Below, one piece after another: positions 25,136 to 33,944 of a DNA stretch of 64,000 bases (positions within the stretch are counted from its first letter, which is position 1; each line of letters opens with the position of its first letter). The translations under genes and the position numbers were made by a program. The notes beneath the pieces are model-generated. The model saw only the letters and a program-made list of their open reading frames with translations, was not told the DNA's origin and made no database searches. Source of the stretch: CAYWGR01 sp964458015 (GTDB taxonomy: Bacteria > Planctomycetota > Planctomycetia > Pirellulales > Thermoguttaceae); contig CAYWGR010000002.1 of the NCBI GenBank assembly GCA_964458015.1, forward strand, positions 1 to 64,000, read 5' to 3'.

Positions 25136-25172
25136 AAAAAACGCCCGACGACCATAAGTGATTGTCGGGCAT
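25136..25172 (-). terminator. Intrinsic terminator after tRNA-Lys
   Basis: On the minus strand ATGCCCGAC and GTCGGGC pair around a loop of about 13 bases and are followed directly by a run of six T, 14-50 bases past the tRNA 3' end. This is a classical Rho-independent terminator for the tRNA transcript. Confidence 0.75.
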
Positions 25173-25185
25173 CTGGTTAAGAAAG

Positions 25186-25258
25186 TGGGGCCGGCGGGAC
25201 TCGAACCCGCGACCAACGGATTAAAAGTCCGTTGCTCTACCGACTGAGCTACAGCCCC
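25186..25258 (-). tRNA. trnK: tRNA-Lys (anticodon TTT)
   Basis: A complete 73-base cloverleaf on the minus strand. The acceptor GGGGCTG pairs with CGGCCCC (one G-T wobble), discriminator A; the D arm is GCTCAGTCGGTAGAGC; the anticodon arm is ACGGA-CTTTTAA-TCCGT with anticodon TTT; the T arm is GCGGG-TTCGAGT-CCCGC. CCA is not encoded. An integrase gene begins 230 bases beyond the 5' end of the tRNA, which is the opposite side from usual tRNA 3'-end integration, so this tRNA is only a possible attachment site. Confidence 0.95.
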
Positions 25259-25488
25259 TTGTGTGCAAAATCGCCTTGTATTCCAGTGTTTTGCGTGTTA
25301 TTATAAAGGTGCTGGCCATTTGTTTTGGCCATTTCACGGGCAAATTTAAGTGCCATCTGTACGCCACCAAGGGGATATAAAAAGCCGGGATATAAACACA
25401 CTGGCAGCATGGGTCAACTCTTCAAATCAGTACTCGGTGCATCTTAGCAAACATCGTGACCAAGGAATAGGCTACCGGGAGAAGTCCA

Positions 25489-26700
25489 ATGGCAAAAACA
25501 AAAAAGCTCGGACGAAAAAAGGGGAGCAGGACAAAAGGTTACCATTACCGAAAGGGGCGTGGCTGGTACGCCTTAGAGGGGAGCAGGCGGGTTCCTCTCG
25601 TTTATCCGAGCGGCGAACATATCAAGGACAAGAATGCCGATTCCGAAGCCGTCAAAGATGCGTTCGGGCGCTGGAAGGTCATTACGCAAACTGCCAAGGT
25701 AGCTGCCGAGAAGGCAGAACAAGCGGAAGCCATCATTACCCTGGAAAAGGTCTGCGATCTCTATTTGTCCTACACGGAAATGTCCGGCGCAGAGTCAACC
25801 CACTACAATCGAGCTAATACTCTCTTCGATTTGTGTTATGCCGTCCCGGCTAAGTTTCGACGAAAAAATGGCCAGCCGACCGAATACACGGCCGAGGAGA
25901 AAAAGGCGATGCAACAAGAGCGGTGCAACCATCCACCTTACGGTAGTCTTCCGGCCATCAACCTGACACCGTTGCATGTTGATGAATGGCTCAAAGCTCA
26001 CCCCACCTGGAAAACTGGGCGGCGAACGAAGGTCCAAGCCCTTAAGCGGGCACTCAATTATGCGGTCGAGCGTAAGCTAATCCCACACAATCCGATTGCC
26101 GGTTACTTCGCTGGCAAGGACCGGAGCCGGGTCACGTATTTTACCGATGAGCAGGAAGCGGCTTTGATGAAGCACGCCAACGCCAACCTGCGAATGGCAT
26201 TGCAGGTTTGCATCCGCACAGGACTTCGTTTCGGCGTCGAGTTTACCTCGTTGACGAAAGACCAAGTCACGGACATGGGTGACCGTATGGAGTGGCGGGT
26301 AATTCCAAAGAGGACGAAGACTAGCCAAAAGTACCGAATCGTCCGGGTTAAGGCCCCCGAGATTATTGCTATCGTTCGACAACAGATGAAGGCATTTCCT
26401 GTCGGAGCAATCTTTCGCAATAACAAAAACAAAGCCTGGACACAGAGCAGTCTGACGACAGCGTTCCTGCGGCTACGGCTTCGTGTAGAGAATAAGGAGG
26501 GGATTCAATTCGATCCAGATGCCTGCATGTATGCTTGCAGGCATACATACGCCAAGCGAACCTTGCAGGGGTACTGGACGGGCAAGCCGACCACCATCGA
26601 GACGTTGGCCAAGTTGCTCGGCAATACCCCGCAAGTCTGCTGGAAGCATTATGTTCAGTGGTGCGATAGTTACACCGAACCGCTGTGGGATGCGTCCTAG
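25489..26700 (+). CDS. Tyrosine recombinase/phage-type integrase
   Basis: A 403-residue integrase. A basic, Lys-rich N-terminus (residues 1-35) precedes a SAM-like core-binding region (about 80-200) and the catalytic domain (from about 215). Catalytic positions visible are Arg247 in RTGLRFGVEF, a Lys in the TKTSQKYR hairpin (about 276-282), Arg351-His352 in YACRHTYAKR (the first His of the usual HxxR is Tyr), and the nucleophile Tyr388 in WKHYVQW. It sits just upstream of tRNA-Lys and converges on an excisionase-like gene with a four-base overlap, so it marks the edge of an integrated element or a relic of one. Substrate att sites are not evident. Confidence 0.9.
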   Translation: MAKTKKLGRKKGSRTKGYHYRKGRGWYALEGSRRVPLVYPSGEHIKDKNADSEAVKDAFGRWKVITQTAKVAAEKAEQAEAIITLEKVCDLYLSYTEMSGAESTHYNRANTLFDLCYAVPAKFRRKNGQPTEYTAEEKKAMQQERCNHPPYGSLPAINLTPLHVDEWLKAHPTWKTGRRTKVQALKRALNYAVERKLIPHNPIAGYFAGKDRSRVTYFTDEQEAALMKHANANLRMALQVCIRTGLRFGVEFTSLTKDQVTDMGDRMEWRVIPKRTKTSQKYRIVRVKAPEIIAIVRQQMKAFPVGAIFRNNKNKAWTQSSLTTAFLRLRLRVENKEGIQFDPDACMYACRHTYAKRTLQGYWTGKPTTIETLAKLLGNTPQVCWKHYVQWCDSYTEPLWDAS

Positions 26701-27038
26701 AGAGCCAAAAGCAAGGAGTCAAAGCCGTTGTTTGACATTGCCTTCATTGCTGAACCCGGTCGCTTATCTTTGTTATGTTTTGGCTTGGCAACCAGAGTTT
26801 TCAACGGTGCCTTCTCTGGATCGTGCGTGTAGGCGTCGATATAGTTCTCCAGCCATTCGGGGCGGAATTTGATTTCGTCCCCCGGATTGGGTTGAAAGAA
26901 TCGAATCGTTGGTCCTTTGACCGGATAGCCTTGGAGTCGCCTCTTGGATCTGTCAATGAGTTTCCGCATTCCCGATGGGCTATACCCGAGGCGCGATGCT
27001 CCCTGCTTCATGCTCAAAAGCGGCTCGTCATTTGTCAT
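26697..27038 (-). CDS. Excisionase-like helix-turn-helix protein
   Basis: A 113-residue protein starting MTNDEPLLSMKQGASRLGY; an ATG 30 bases upstream is possible. The N-terminal segment MKQGASRLGYSPSGMRKLIDRSKR is a MerR/excisionase-type helix-turn-helix followed by a wing-like strand region (PTIRFFQPNPGDEIKFRPEWLENYI). The C-terminal 40 residues are Lys-rich and polar. Such small proteins control directionality of neighbouring tyrosine recombinases. Its convergent position against the integrase (four-base overlap of the 3' ends) is unusual for an int-xis pair, which are usually co-directional, so it may instead be a general target-choosing regulator. Confidence 0.6.
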   Translation of the reverse strand: MTNDEPLLSMKQGASRLGYSPSGMRKLIDRSKRRLQGYPVKGPTIRFFQPNPGDEIKFRPEWLENYIDAYTHDPEKAPLKTLVAKPKHNKDKRPGSAMKAMSNNGFDSLLLAL

Positions 27039-27101
27039 GGTAGTTTTTCCGTTTAATCTTCCTTGCATTGTTCCTTAAACCTCATCGCATACTGTGTTGT
27101 A

Positions 27102-27269
27102 ATGGGCCTCGATCGTGACGACGAAGTTCTGTTGAATATCGCGTGCGGCTTAGACCCGCTTACTGCGGTCGTCGCCGCTCCTAACGATGAAAGACCACCG
27201 CAACGATCAAGCTACCTTACGGCGATGCTTATAATTGGCGGTGTGCTATGGGCGATTGCCAAATTCTAA
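27102..27269 (+). CDS. Small membrane protein, hypothetical
   Basis: A 55-residue frame with a plausible layout: an acidic N-terminus (MGLDRDDEVLLNIACG), a middle polar part and a single hydrophobic C-terminal helix (SSYLTAMLIIGGVLWAIAKF). There is no clear ribosome site and no known family. It stands alone between the excisionase-like gene and a long noncoding stretch, so it is offered only as a candidate tail-anchored small protein. Confidence 0.3.
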   Translation: MGLDRDDEVLLNIACGLDPLTAVVAAPNDERPPQRSSYLTAMLIIGGVLWAIAKF

Positions 27270-27871
27270 AACGGGACCGCTGCGCATCCGTGCGCAGTAT
27301 ATCCCACAATAATTAGCCGGTAGTACCTTTAGTTTGTGGTCAGCAGCTTTCTTGCAATAGATGACAAGGACAGGCTTACAATTTACAAAATTGGATACAT
27401 TCATATACTCAAAAAACGGCCCTCCCATATAAGACGTTTGACAGCGTGAAATTTGTGTGTCAATAACAGGAAAATTGCTGAACTTTCTTATAATTCGGTC
27501 AGTACCACAACAAAAAATGGGATTGTGCGGCTTTTGCGGGCCATGTGGTTGCAGTGAGCCTCTATCTACGAAAGATGAGGAAAAGGTGGGATTTCGTGGG
27601 TTTGAATGTTTTCAGTGGCCGGTCTGTTGGCCGTAGAATAAGACAACACGGCTGGCTTATACCCTGTGTGACAGGGGCCAAAATGGCTCAACGATTTCCC
27701 TGCGATCAGAAGCGATTCTCGGCAACCTAGTCCTTCATGCTGTCAGAAGTGTGCAAGGAATGGTATGGCGTTTTGTCAACTGACTTGTCTCGTAAACGAT
27801 CTCCGCTTTCATCGCCACAGACAGACGCACGCCTGCCGCTACATGACCGAAGCCCTCGGGCGGTCGTGCCA
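27270..27871. other. Long intergenic stretch
   Basis: Six hundred bases with no supported gene. Short frames on both strands lack natural composition. It contains a TTGACA-like hexamer near 27428 and some local inverted repeats near 27610-27640 (GGCCGGTCTG/TTGGCC), but nothing that can be assigned. Confidence 0.4.
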
Positions 27872-29008
27872 TCACGGCTTCTGTTCCAGGCCATTCGGCT
27901 CGGGAACTTGCTTTTTCAGATCGTCAATTTGTTTTTCCATCGCCTTGAGCCTAACGTCCGCATCTCGTATAGCCTGGTCTAATTTCTGAACGTGTGCCTT
28001 GAGACCAACGTTCTCTCGCTCTAATGTTGTCGCTCTGGTCATCGCTTCATTTTTGGCCTGTTCAGCTTTCTTGGCTACGTTTTGCATCTCCGTGTTCTCG
28101 CGCTCGATCGTCTTGATCTTGGTGTCTGCGTCCTTCTTGGCCTTCGCCGTCCGTTCATTAGCATTCTTGATTACATCGCTGAAACTCTTCCGAAGACTCG
28201 CAATATCCTGCTCCATCGCTGGCAGCTTCTTACCCTGCTTCTTCAACTCAGCGTTGTCCCGTTCCACTTTGGCTTCGGTATCTTTCAAAGACTGCTCAAC
28301 TTGGGATGTCGGCTCGCCAGCGGGCGAACCAGTGCAACCGCGATGAATAGCAGACACGAATAGAACCGCTATCGCCAGCAGGAAGCCAATAACTGCGTTT
28401 TCAATGGCACGGTGAGCAACGGCCATTTGGGTGACCTTCACGTTATTATGTCGCTGATGATTGTGAAGGCATTTCAACGATTCGCGTGTTTGACGGAGCA
28501 TGTGGTCAGCTCGGTTTTCACCGAATTGCCGCAACTTGCTGCCAGGTGTCGGACCGCGATACCCGCGTCTTCCAAGCCCATGAACGGCACCACGAATGGC
28601 GCAGAGCAACTGCATGATGGTGTAGAAACCAATGAACGCAATCAGAATGGTGGCACTCGCGCCGAACGCTGTTTCACGGCCAGCTAGAAATGCGATGATT
28701 CCGACAATGAAGGCGTTAGCGGGAGTCGCCAGAGAAATCACTGCGGAAAGTCGTGAATCGACACTAGCACGCCTACTTCGTTCTTGATCGAGCAAGTCTT
28801 CGATTCCATCAAGTACTGCCTGCCGCTCAATCTCACTGCGGTTTTGGCCAACACCATCAAGCATCGCATGGTCGTTCGCCTCTAACTGCTCCTCCCTTGC
28901 TCGGGCACACTCGGGAAGGGGAGCGGCATGTGGCCAGAAACAGTCGCACAGGTCTTCCCGTGTGAGGCGGAGCAGCCATTTTGGACAAAGTTGAGTGATC
29001 CTGCTCAT
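27872..29008 (-). CDS. Three-helix membrane protein with long C-terminal coiled coil
   Basis: A 378-residue protein of unknown function. Residues about 1-85 are soluble and charged, two membrane helices follow (about LSAVISLATPANAFIVGIIAF and ATILIAFIGFYTIMQLLCAI), then a basic cytoplasmic loop, a third helix (AIENAVIGFLLAIAVLFVSA, near 205-225) and a 150-residue highly charged coiled coil (KKDADTKIKTIERENTEMQ and similar heptads). The layout, two close helices after RRASVDSRLSAVISL, a loop and a third helix, recalls SLATT/Pycsar-type effector membrane regions, but no toxin-type motif is visible and the resemblance is only general. The next gene, an ATP-grasp fragment, is 33 bases away on the same strand. 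Confidence 0.65.
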   Translation of the reverse strand: MSRITQLCPKWLLRLTREDLCDCFWPHAAPLPECARAREEQLEANDHAMLDGVGQNRSEIERQAVLDGIEDLLDQERSRRASVDSRLSAVISLATPANAFIVGIIAFLAGRETAFGASATILIAFIGFYTIMQLLCAIRGAVHGLGRRGYRGPTPGSKLRQFGENRADHMLRQTRESLKCLHNHQRHNNVKVTQMAVAHRAIENAVIGFLLAIAVLFVSAIHRGCTGSPAGEPTSQVEQSLKDTEAKVERDNAELKKQGKKLPAMEQDIASLRKSFSDVIKNANERTAKAKKDADTKIKTIERENTEMQNVAKKAEQAKNEAMTRATTLERENVGLKAHVQKLDQAIRDADVRLKAMEKQIDDLKKQVPEPNGLEQKP

Positions 29009-29041
29009 AACGTCCGCAGAATTGTGTTGTGCTGTTGCGTG

Positions 29042-29674
29042 TTAGTCTCTTCTAGCGAGCAGCCAGCCGACTATCGAATCAGTAATACCCATTTCTAGCA
29101 TGTCATCCAGCCATTGCCACTGACCGTTGGGGTTGATCTCCAAGAACACGTATTCGTCATCCAGGGTGCGGATGAGGTTAATAGCACCGTATTCTAGGCA
29201 GAGCATTGCCATTAGCTGCAATAGGTTCTCACAGATACTTGCTGGTAGTTCAGCCCGTCGGTGAGGCAGATTAGGATTTTGCGTCCGCCGCCAATCAAGT
29301 TTGGCTGCGTCATCGGTTTGGGAGTCAATTTCAACTATGAACAAGCGGCCACCGACGTATGTTACGCGCACATCACTTCGCTTCTCGATAAGTTCTTGGT
29401 AAATGGCAGGACTCAAACGCGCCTCGCATAAGTGGTCGAGATGCTCTGCTAGCACTTGGCTTGTGTAAATAGATAATTGCTCAGTGCCAAGATCGACGTA
29501 TCCGGTACGGGCTGGCTTAACAATCATCCTTTGGTTAAACCGATCGTACGCCGCACGGATTTGTTGAGCACTGTTCGTAACGATCGTCCTCGGAATCGCA
29601 AGACCGATCTGCCTGGCGACTCGAAGCTGATATGTCTTTTGCTCGGCAGCCCACACTGCCTCGGGGGGACTCAT
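29042..29674 (-). pseudogene. N-terminally truncated ATP-grasp ligase (MvdC/MvdD-like)
   Basis: The frame codes 210 residues of an ATP-grasp enzyme of the RimK/MvdC-MvdD type, which joins carboxylates to amines or hydroxyls in peptides. Visible parts are SPPEAVWAAEQKTYQLRVAR, IPRTIVTNSAQQI, MIVKPAR (ATP-binding Lys), FIVEIDSQ, and the metal-binding end EINPNGQWQWL. Complete relatives carry a further ~100 N-terminal residues. Here an in-frame stop lies eight codons before the ATG, and frames further upstream give no recognisable N-domain. It is therefore likely a decayed gene, or a minimal variant. Any peptide substrate gene is not visible. Confidence 0.65.
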
Positions 29675-29847
29675 TAAGCTCGGTAGAGAATCTTGCTAAG
29701 TCACTTCTTGTTAGGGGGATTGACAGTACAATGCCACGCGACGAAGATCAGTTTCGTCGGACTGCCGTCGTGCTAGTCAGTGGGATAGAACAGCCGTTCG
29801 GAGATCAGATAAACCAACGGCGATGTCAGCACGATCAACCACCGGGG

Positions 29848-31170
29848 TCAACATGCTTTCTTATGATCGGCAGTGTGAGCCGCTAGGCGATTGCCATTTC
29901 GTGGTGTACTCCATTGTTTGTCCCAATCAAGATCGGGTAAAAGTTGACGCAGCAGGTTCCGCAGAGAAGAGCCGTAACGACTCACGAGCGCGTTTCCGTG
30001 GTTGTTGGCAAAGTCTCGCTGGTGGACGTGATACCAGTCTTCTGGTTGATGGAAACCAAGTTGCTTGCCCAGCCAGTCCATATAACGCCGGTGATTTTCT
30101 GGCTGGTTCCAAAAACCTTTGGGTACGCGCGGGAACAGCCATTCCTTCCAAGGATACTTCGGATATAGTTCCATCGCTGCCAACACCGGGCACGAACGGT
30201 AAGAGGAGAGGAGGATCCCAAAGCCCTGATAGCGTCGGAAGTCCGCGCCGGTCACTTGATACCAATCCTCTGGCCGGAGGAAGCCTAACTGGCGTCCCAG
30301 CCCACGCAGGTAACGCAAGCGGTTAGCGCGTACCATCCAAAAGCCTTTGGGGTGGCGTATTATCTTTCCAGCCCCCGTGGCTCGCTTCCTGAACCGCTGC
30401 ATGTCCCAAGTATATTCCGGGAAGGCATCTGCCAACACCGCCGGGATCGAACCAAGGCGACAACTCTCCAATAACGTGCCGCCCCGATGTTGCTGAAAAT
30501 CACGGACTCTCACCCGATACCAGTCCTCCATCTTTCGGAAGCCGAGTTGCTCACCTAGCCAGAGCATGTAACGCCGACGATTCTCGGGCTGATCCCAAAA
30601 TCCTCTTGGCGTCCATCTGAACAGCCACGGTTTCCAGTCGTGTTCGGGAAACAACGAAGAGAATATCCGAAGCAGCGAATAGTTGTAACGAGTCAACAAA
30701 CAGTCACCGCCATTTTGCTTGACATCCGTCTCGGTCACTCGATACCAGTCCTGCCAGTGGCATACACCCATCTCGTGACCTAGCCACTCGACGAATCGCA
30801 ACTGGTTCGCCGGAACGTCCCAGAATCCATCTGGAACCTGCACGAACAACCATTCGCACCAATCGTATTCTGGCAACAGAGTTCGCAACATTTCCGAGGG
30901 GCTTCCTCGGTAATGTTTCAAAACCGTTCTGCCGTAGTTGCGGATGAAATCCTTCCCTTTGACGGAGTACCACTGTTCCATGCGTCGGAACCGCAGTTTA
31001 TGTGCCAGCCACAACAGGTAATCACGGTGGTTTTTCTCGTTTTCCCAAAATCGCAGCGGCACACGGCCTGAGCACCACACCGGGTCGAGCCGCTCGATTC
31101 GCTTGAAGCAGATCGGCTGGCTGCCGACAGGTATCTTCTCGGGCAAATGAATTGATTTCGGTCGGGGCAT
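29848..31170 (-). CDS. Protein of five ~75-residue W-rich tandem repeats, unknown function
   Basis: A 440-residue protein made of five tandem units plus a basic tail. Each unit reads roughly P-x-GFW-x-x-PEN-x-x-RYM-x-WLG-x-x-LGF, then EDWY-x-V-x-x-x-DF, a Gly-Leu-Leu segment, and a close with L-x-x-LFPEYDW-x-x-W-x-F. The same WY-V-x-DF plus PE-x-DW-x-W pattern is found in repeat proteins of algae and oomycetes, whose function is unknown; this is from memory and not verified. There is no signal peptide or membrane helix. The start is uncertain: the frame is open back to about 31360 but with no ATG before 31170. It lies in an accessory island, and a nucleic-acid-binding role is possible from the high Arg/Trp/Tyr content. 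Confidence 0.7.
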   Translation of the reverse strand: MPRPKSIHLPEKIPVGSQPICFKRIERLDPVWCSGRVPLRFWENEKNHRDYLLWLAHKLRFRRMEQWYSVKGKDFIRNYGRTVLKHYRGSPSEMLRTLLPEYDWCEWLFVQVPDGFWDVPANQLRFVEWLGHEMGVCHWQDWYRVTETDVKQNGGDCLLTRYNYSLLRIFSSLFPEHDWKPWLFRWTPRGFWDQPENRRRYMLWLGEQLGFRKMEDWYRVRVRDFQQHRGGTLLESCRLGSIPAVLADAFPEYTWDMQRFRKRATGAGKIIRHPKGFWMVRANRLRYLRGLGRQLGFLRPEDWYQVTGADFRRYQGFGILLSSYRSCPVLAAMELYPKYPWKEWLFPRVPKGFWNQPENHRRYMDWLGKQLGFHQPEDWYHVHQRDFANNHGNALVSRYGSSLRNLLRQLLPDLDWDKQWSTPRNGNRLAAHTADHKKAC

Positions 31171-31388
31171 GATATATTGTGAGGCGTTTTCACCCGGATG
31201 GAATCGCTGGCGAGCAACAGCACGGCGTTGGCGCACTTCGATCAACTCTTCCAGGCGTTTCTCGGCTTTTAGACGGTCCAGGCTGGAAGACAGTTTGACT
31301 CGGGCAAGATCATACCAATAACTTGCGCGAAGAAGGCATCAGTCGCGATCATTGCCTTGGTGGGCTTTATTTCGTCAATAGTCTTCCA

Positions 31389-31589
31389 CTACTCCAACCG
31401 TTTCGATCCTTGAAATTCCTGCTGTCGCCAAGGACGCAGCACTTGTCGCAAATGGAGCATTGCCTTCAATCGTTGCCTTGCTTCGGCGTTGTCAAGTGCA
31501 TCTAGGAGGACTTGATTGGCCTGATCGGCAGGCAACTCATTGTCGGTCAGTTGTGATAGAAGAAGCTCTGATTCTTCTGAAAGGCTCAT
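31389..31589 (-). CDS. Short anti-sigma-factor-like protein
   Basis: A 66-residue protein starting after GGAGAG (spacing 6). The sequence SLSEESELLLSQLTDNELPAD, then QANQVLLDALDNAEARQRLKAML, matches the zinc-free N-terminal helix bundle (RseA-like/ASD) with which planctomycete anti-sigma factors hold ECF sigma factors. Full proteins continue into a membrane helix and periplasmic domain; this one ends at once, so it is either a soluble anti-sigma or a truncated remnant. No sigma factor gene is adjacent. The upstream neighbour is the Flp-type pilin gene. Confidence 0.5.
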   Translation of the reverse strand: MSLSEESELLLSQLTDNELPADQANQVLLDALDNAEARQRLKAMLHLRQVLRPWRQQEFQGSKRLE

Positions 31590-31752
31590 AGCGTCTCTCC
31601 ATTGGGTGAAATTCTTTGCTATCCTATTAGACGCTCGGGATGCCAAACTATTTCACGTGCCGTGTTTGTATGATAATAAAATGTACCAGTCCATCACATC
31701 AGGGCTATTCAAACTCCTGATGCAATAACCTACTTTCGTGCAGTTCGTCATC

Positions 31753-31953
31753 TTAGTGCTGGGCTGCGTCGGCACCGACTTCAAGGTTCTCTACCCCTTG
31801 GTTGAAGTAGTTTTTAATCTTCGGCCAACCAATTTTGATGAGGAAAATAAGAACCGGCAGCGCAATGGCCCCGATAATTAAGATGGTCTCCAGGCTGACG
31901 GAACCGTCCTCGTTGTCATGGACTTTTTGTAGAATGCGCCAAAGGGTTGTCAT
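31753..31953 (-). CDS. Flp-type pilin-like protein
   Basis: A 66-residue protein with the Flp pilin layout: a short leader, HDNEDG then SVSLETILIIGAIALPVLIFLIKIG, where processing after Gly would put Glu at +5 as in tad-type prepilins, and a hydrophilic tail. It overlaps the preceding gene (substrate-binding protein) by four bases (ATGA), so translation is coupled. Tad-type secretion ATPase and prepilin peptidase genes are not in the window. The TadE/TadG-like operon at 53.4-59.1 kb may serve the same machine. Confidence 0.7.
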   Translation of the reverse strand: MTTLWRILQKVHDNEDGSVSLETILIIGAIALPVLIFLIKIGWPKIKNYFNQGVENLEVGADAAQH

Positions 31954-33827
31954 GGTTTGTTCCCTAGATATAAATTGCCTGATTCCACCGATGGGTTACG
32001 TACAGCCGCCGTTCCATGACTGACCTCAAGAGACTTTGCTTGCCACGGAGAAATCATGCTGTACCGATTCAACGTTTTCAAGCAATGTTCCGAGGCGAGG
32101 AATTGTGCGAATTCCTTGGCCAACTCGCTGGCCTTCGGAGATACATAAAGAGTGAATGTCCGTGCCAATGGGTATTCTTGTGGCAGGGAATAAGCTGCCA
32201 TCGGCGATGTATTTTGAACAAGTAAGGTTGGTTTGGGATCGGGGGCTTTTGCTTCTGCCTTACTAGGTCGGGGGGTGTCTTTCGCGACTTCCTTAGGCGG
32301 TTGCCGACCGGGCAAATACACATCTATCAACTTGACCGTCTTCTCATCGGGCGACAACTGACTCAGATCCACAAAGCCAATGGCAGTCTGGTCACGGGCC
32401 ACTTCTGAAATTATTTTCTTGGAGTCGGGCAAAGCATCATATTTCAAGGACATTTTTAATTCGCCCTCGATTTTCTTCTTCAAGAGTTGCGAAATCGGAT
32501 CAGGATAGAAAAGTCCATGTACATGCATCACGGCAGCCGCCCCATCGGCTTCAGGCCACTGGACTATCTCCCCGCCGAAAATCCCTCGCAATTCTTTCTG
32601 CGGCAGTGCATTAAGTATGTTTTTCGGATGAACGATAACGCCCACCGCTGTTTGTCCCAAGGGGACATACTCGCCGGAACGTGTTTTTTGCTCGGAATCG
32701 ACCAACAGCAGCTCAACGCCATCGACCGATAGCTTTTTCTCGATCTCTTCCGGTGTTAGAGATGCTTGTGCCTCGCCATTCACACGAACATTCAACTGCA
32801 CGGCGGTTTTCACTTTCATAAAATCTCCCGCCAAATCGTTTAGCAATCGCGCATTGCCGGTAAGATCGTGGATCGAAACGGTTTCGGCCTTACCACGCTT
32901 CACTTCCGCGACATTCTGCTTGCCTCGCGGATTCTCTAGTTGGTATTCGGGCCACATCTCGAATTGTCTGGTGATTTTAAGGGCTTTCTCTCCGCTGGCA
33001 AATTTACAGAATTCCCGTGCCACTGGAGGGGCGTCGGGATGCAAATAGAGTGTAAGTGTATCCCACAACTGGTAACTACCATCAGAGACCGCTGCAATCG
33101 ACGGCGCTATGGCCGGAGAGTTCTTGTCTTTGGCGATTCTCAAAATCCGCACCCGCTTGTCAAGCTCCTTCTCGTCGGCTTGAAGGAAGAATCCAATGGC
33201 GCGAGTCTGCTTTCCGATGGCTCCAATAATTTCAGCCGTTGAAAGTTTCTGGCGAGTTATTTTCGAGGAAGAATCGCGAAATGCTGGCGCGAAGCTAGAT
33301 TTTTGCATGACTCTCTTTTGAAAAATGGAACATTCCGTACTTACGAGCATTGGTCCATAAAGTTCGATCTTTCCGAGCGTTCCGCCATTAGAGACATCAT
33401 TCCAAGAGGTAATTTGACCGGAAAATATCTTGCGCAAATCCTCTGTCGTGATTGTCCGCATGGAGTTCTTGGCATTCACAGCCACGTGAACTACAAGCCG
33501 TCCGATGGGAAACGGCTCGAACCGATTGTCAAAATCTTTATCCAACTTAGGCGCGAGCGAATCGAGCATCATCCCCACGTTGCATTCGTGCTTCTTAAGT
33601 GCGCCAGGTACTTGGTCGCTATCTCGTGGGCCGAATGCAAATGAGCGTGATCCTTGCTCATATTCGTATTGCCGGATTAGTTGGTTGACTAATTTGATAC
33701 CCGCCCAACTACCCTGAACCGATACCGGCACGGGCTGCGGATTGTCTTTGGAGACATCTGCAATTGCCACATTCGACACCAAAATAAGGGTCACGATGAT
33801 AAACTGTTTCCCATTCATTTCATTCAT
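31950..33827 (-). CDS. Exported double PstS-like substrate-binding protein
   Basis: A 625-residue protein with a signal peptide (MNGKQFIIVTLILVSNVAIAD; the start could be this ATG or the one three codons earlier) and two consecutive PstS/PBP-like modules. The first (about 35-320) has SWAGIKLVNQLI, TTEDLRKIFSGQITSWNDV and a C-terminal helical hinge. The second (about 340-610) repeats the theme with ALPQKELRGIFGGEIVQWPEA and AIGFVDLSQL. PstS modules bind phosphate or act as structural adhesins. A tandem fusion is rare, and the conserved phosphate-loop residues are not obvious, so another anion or a surface role is possible. It is in the operon with HEAT, GPGG and TPR proteins. Confidence 0.75.
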   Translation of the reverse strand: MNEMNGKQFIIVTLILVSNVAIADVSKDNPQPVPVSVQGSWAGIKLVNQLIRQYEYEQGSRSFAFGPRDSDQVPGALKKHECNVGMMLDSLAPKLDKDFDNRFEPFPIGRLVVHVAVNAKNSMRTITTEDLRKIFSGQITSWNDVSNGGTLGKIELYGPMLVSTECSIFQKRVMQKSSFAPAFRDSSSKITRQKLSTAEIIGAIGKQTRAIGFFLQADEKELDKRVRILRIAKDKNSPAIAPSIAAVSDGSYQLWDTLTLYLHPDAPPVAREFCKFASGEKALKITRQFEMWPEYQLENPRGKQNVAEVKRGKAETVSIHDLTGNARLLNDLAGDFMKVKTAVQLNVRVNGEAQASLTPEEIEKKLSVDGVELLLVDSEQKTRSGEYVPLGQTAVGVIVHPKNILNALPQKELRGIFGGEIVQWPEADGAAAVMHVHGLFYPDPISQLLKKKIEGELKMSLKYDALPDSKKIISEVARDQTAIGFVDLSQLSPDEKTVKLIDVYLPGRQPPKEVAKDTPRPSKAEAKAPDPKPTLLVQNTSPMAAYSLPQEYPLARTFTLYVSPKASELAKEFAQFLASEHCLKTLNRYSMISPWQAKSLEVSHGTAAVRNPSVESGNLYLGNKP

Positions 33828-33944
33828 CTCTCTCGCCCCGCAGATAACCCGATTCACTACGGATATTAGCATCAACATCAGGGGAACAGGCCAGCAGTGC
33901 TCATCAGTGATGGCACCGACAGGATAGTCGGAAATATAGCACGA

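Noticed and set aside
25186..26700. tRNA-Lys as the proven attachment site of the integrase
   Set aside because: The integrase lies on the 5' side of the tRNA and no duplicate of the tRNA 3' end was found in the window.
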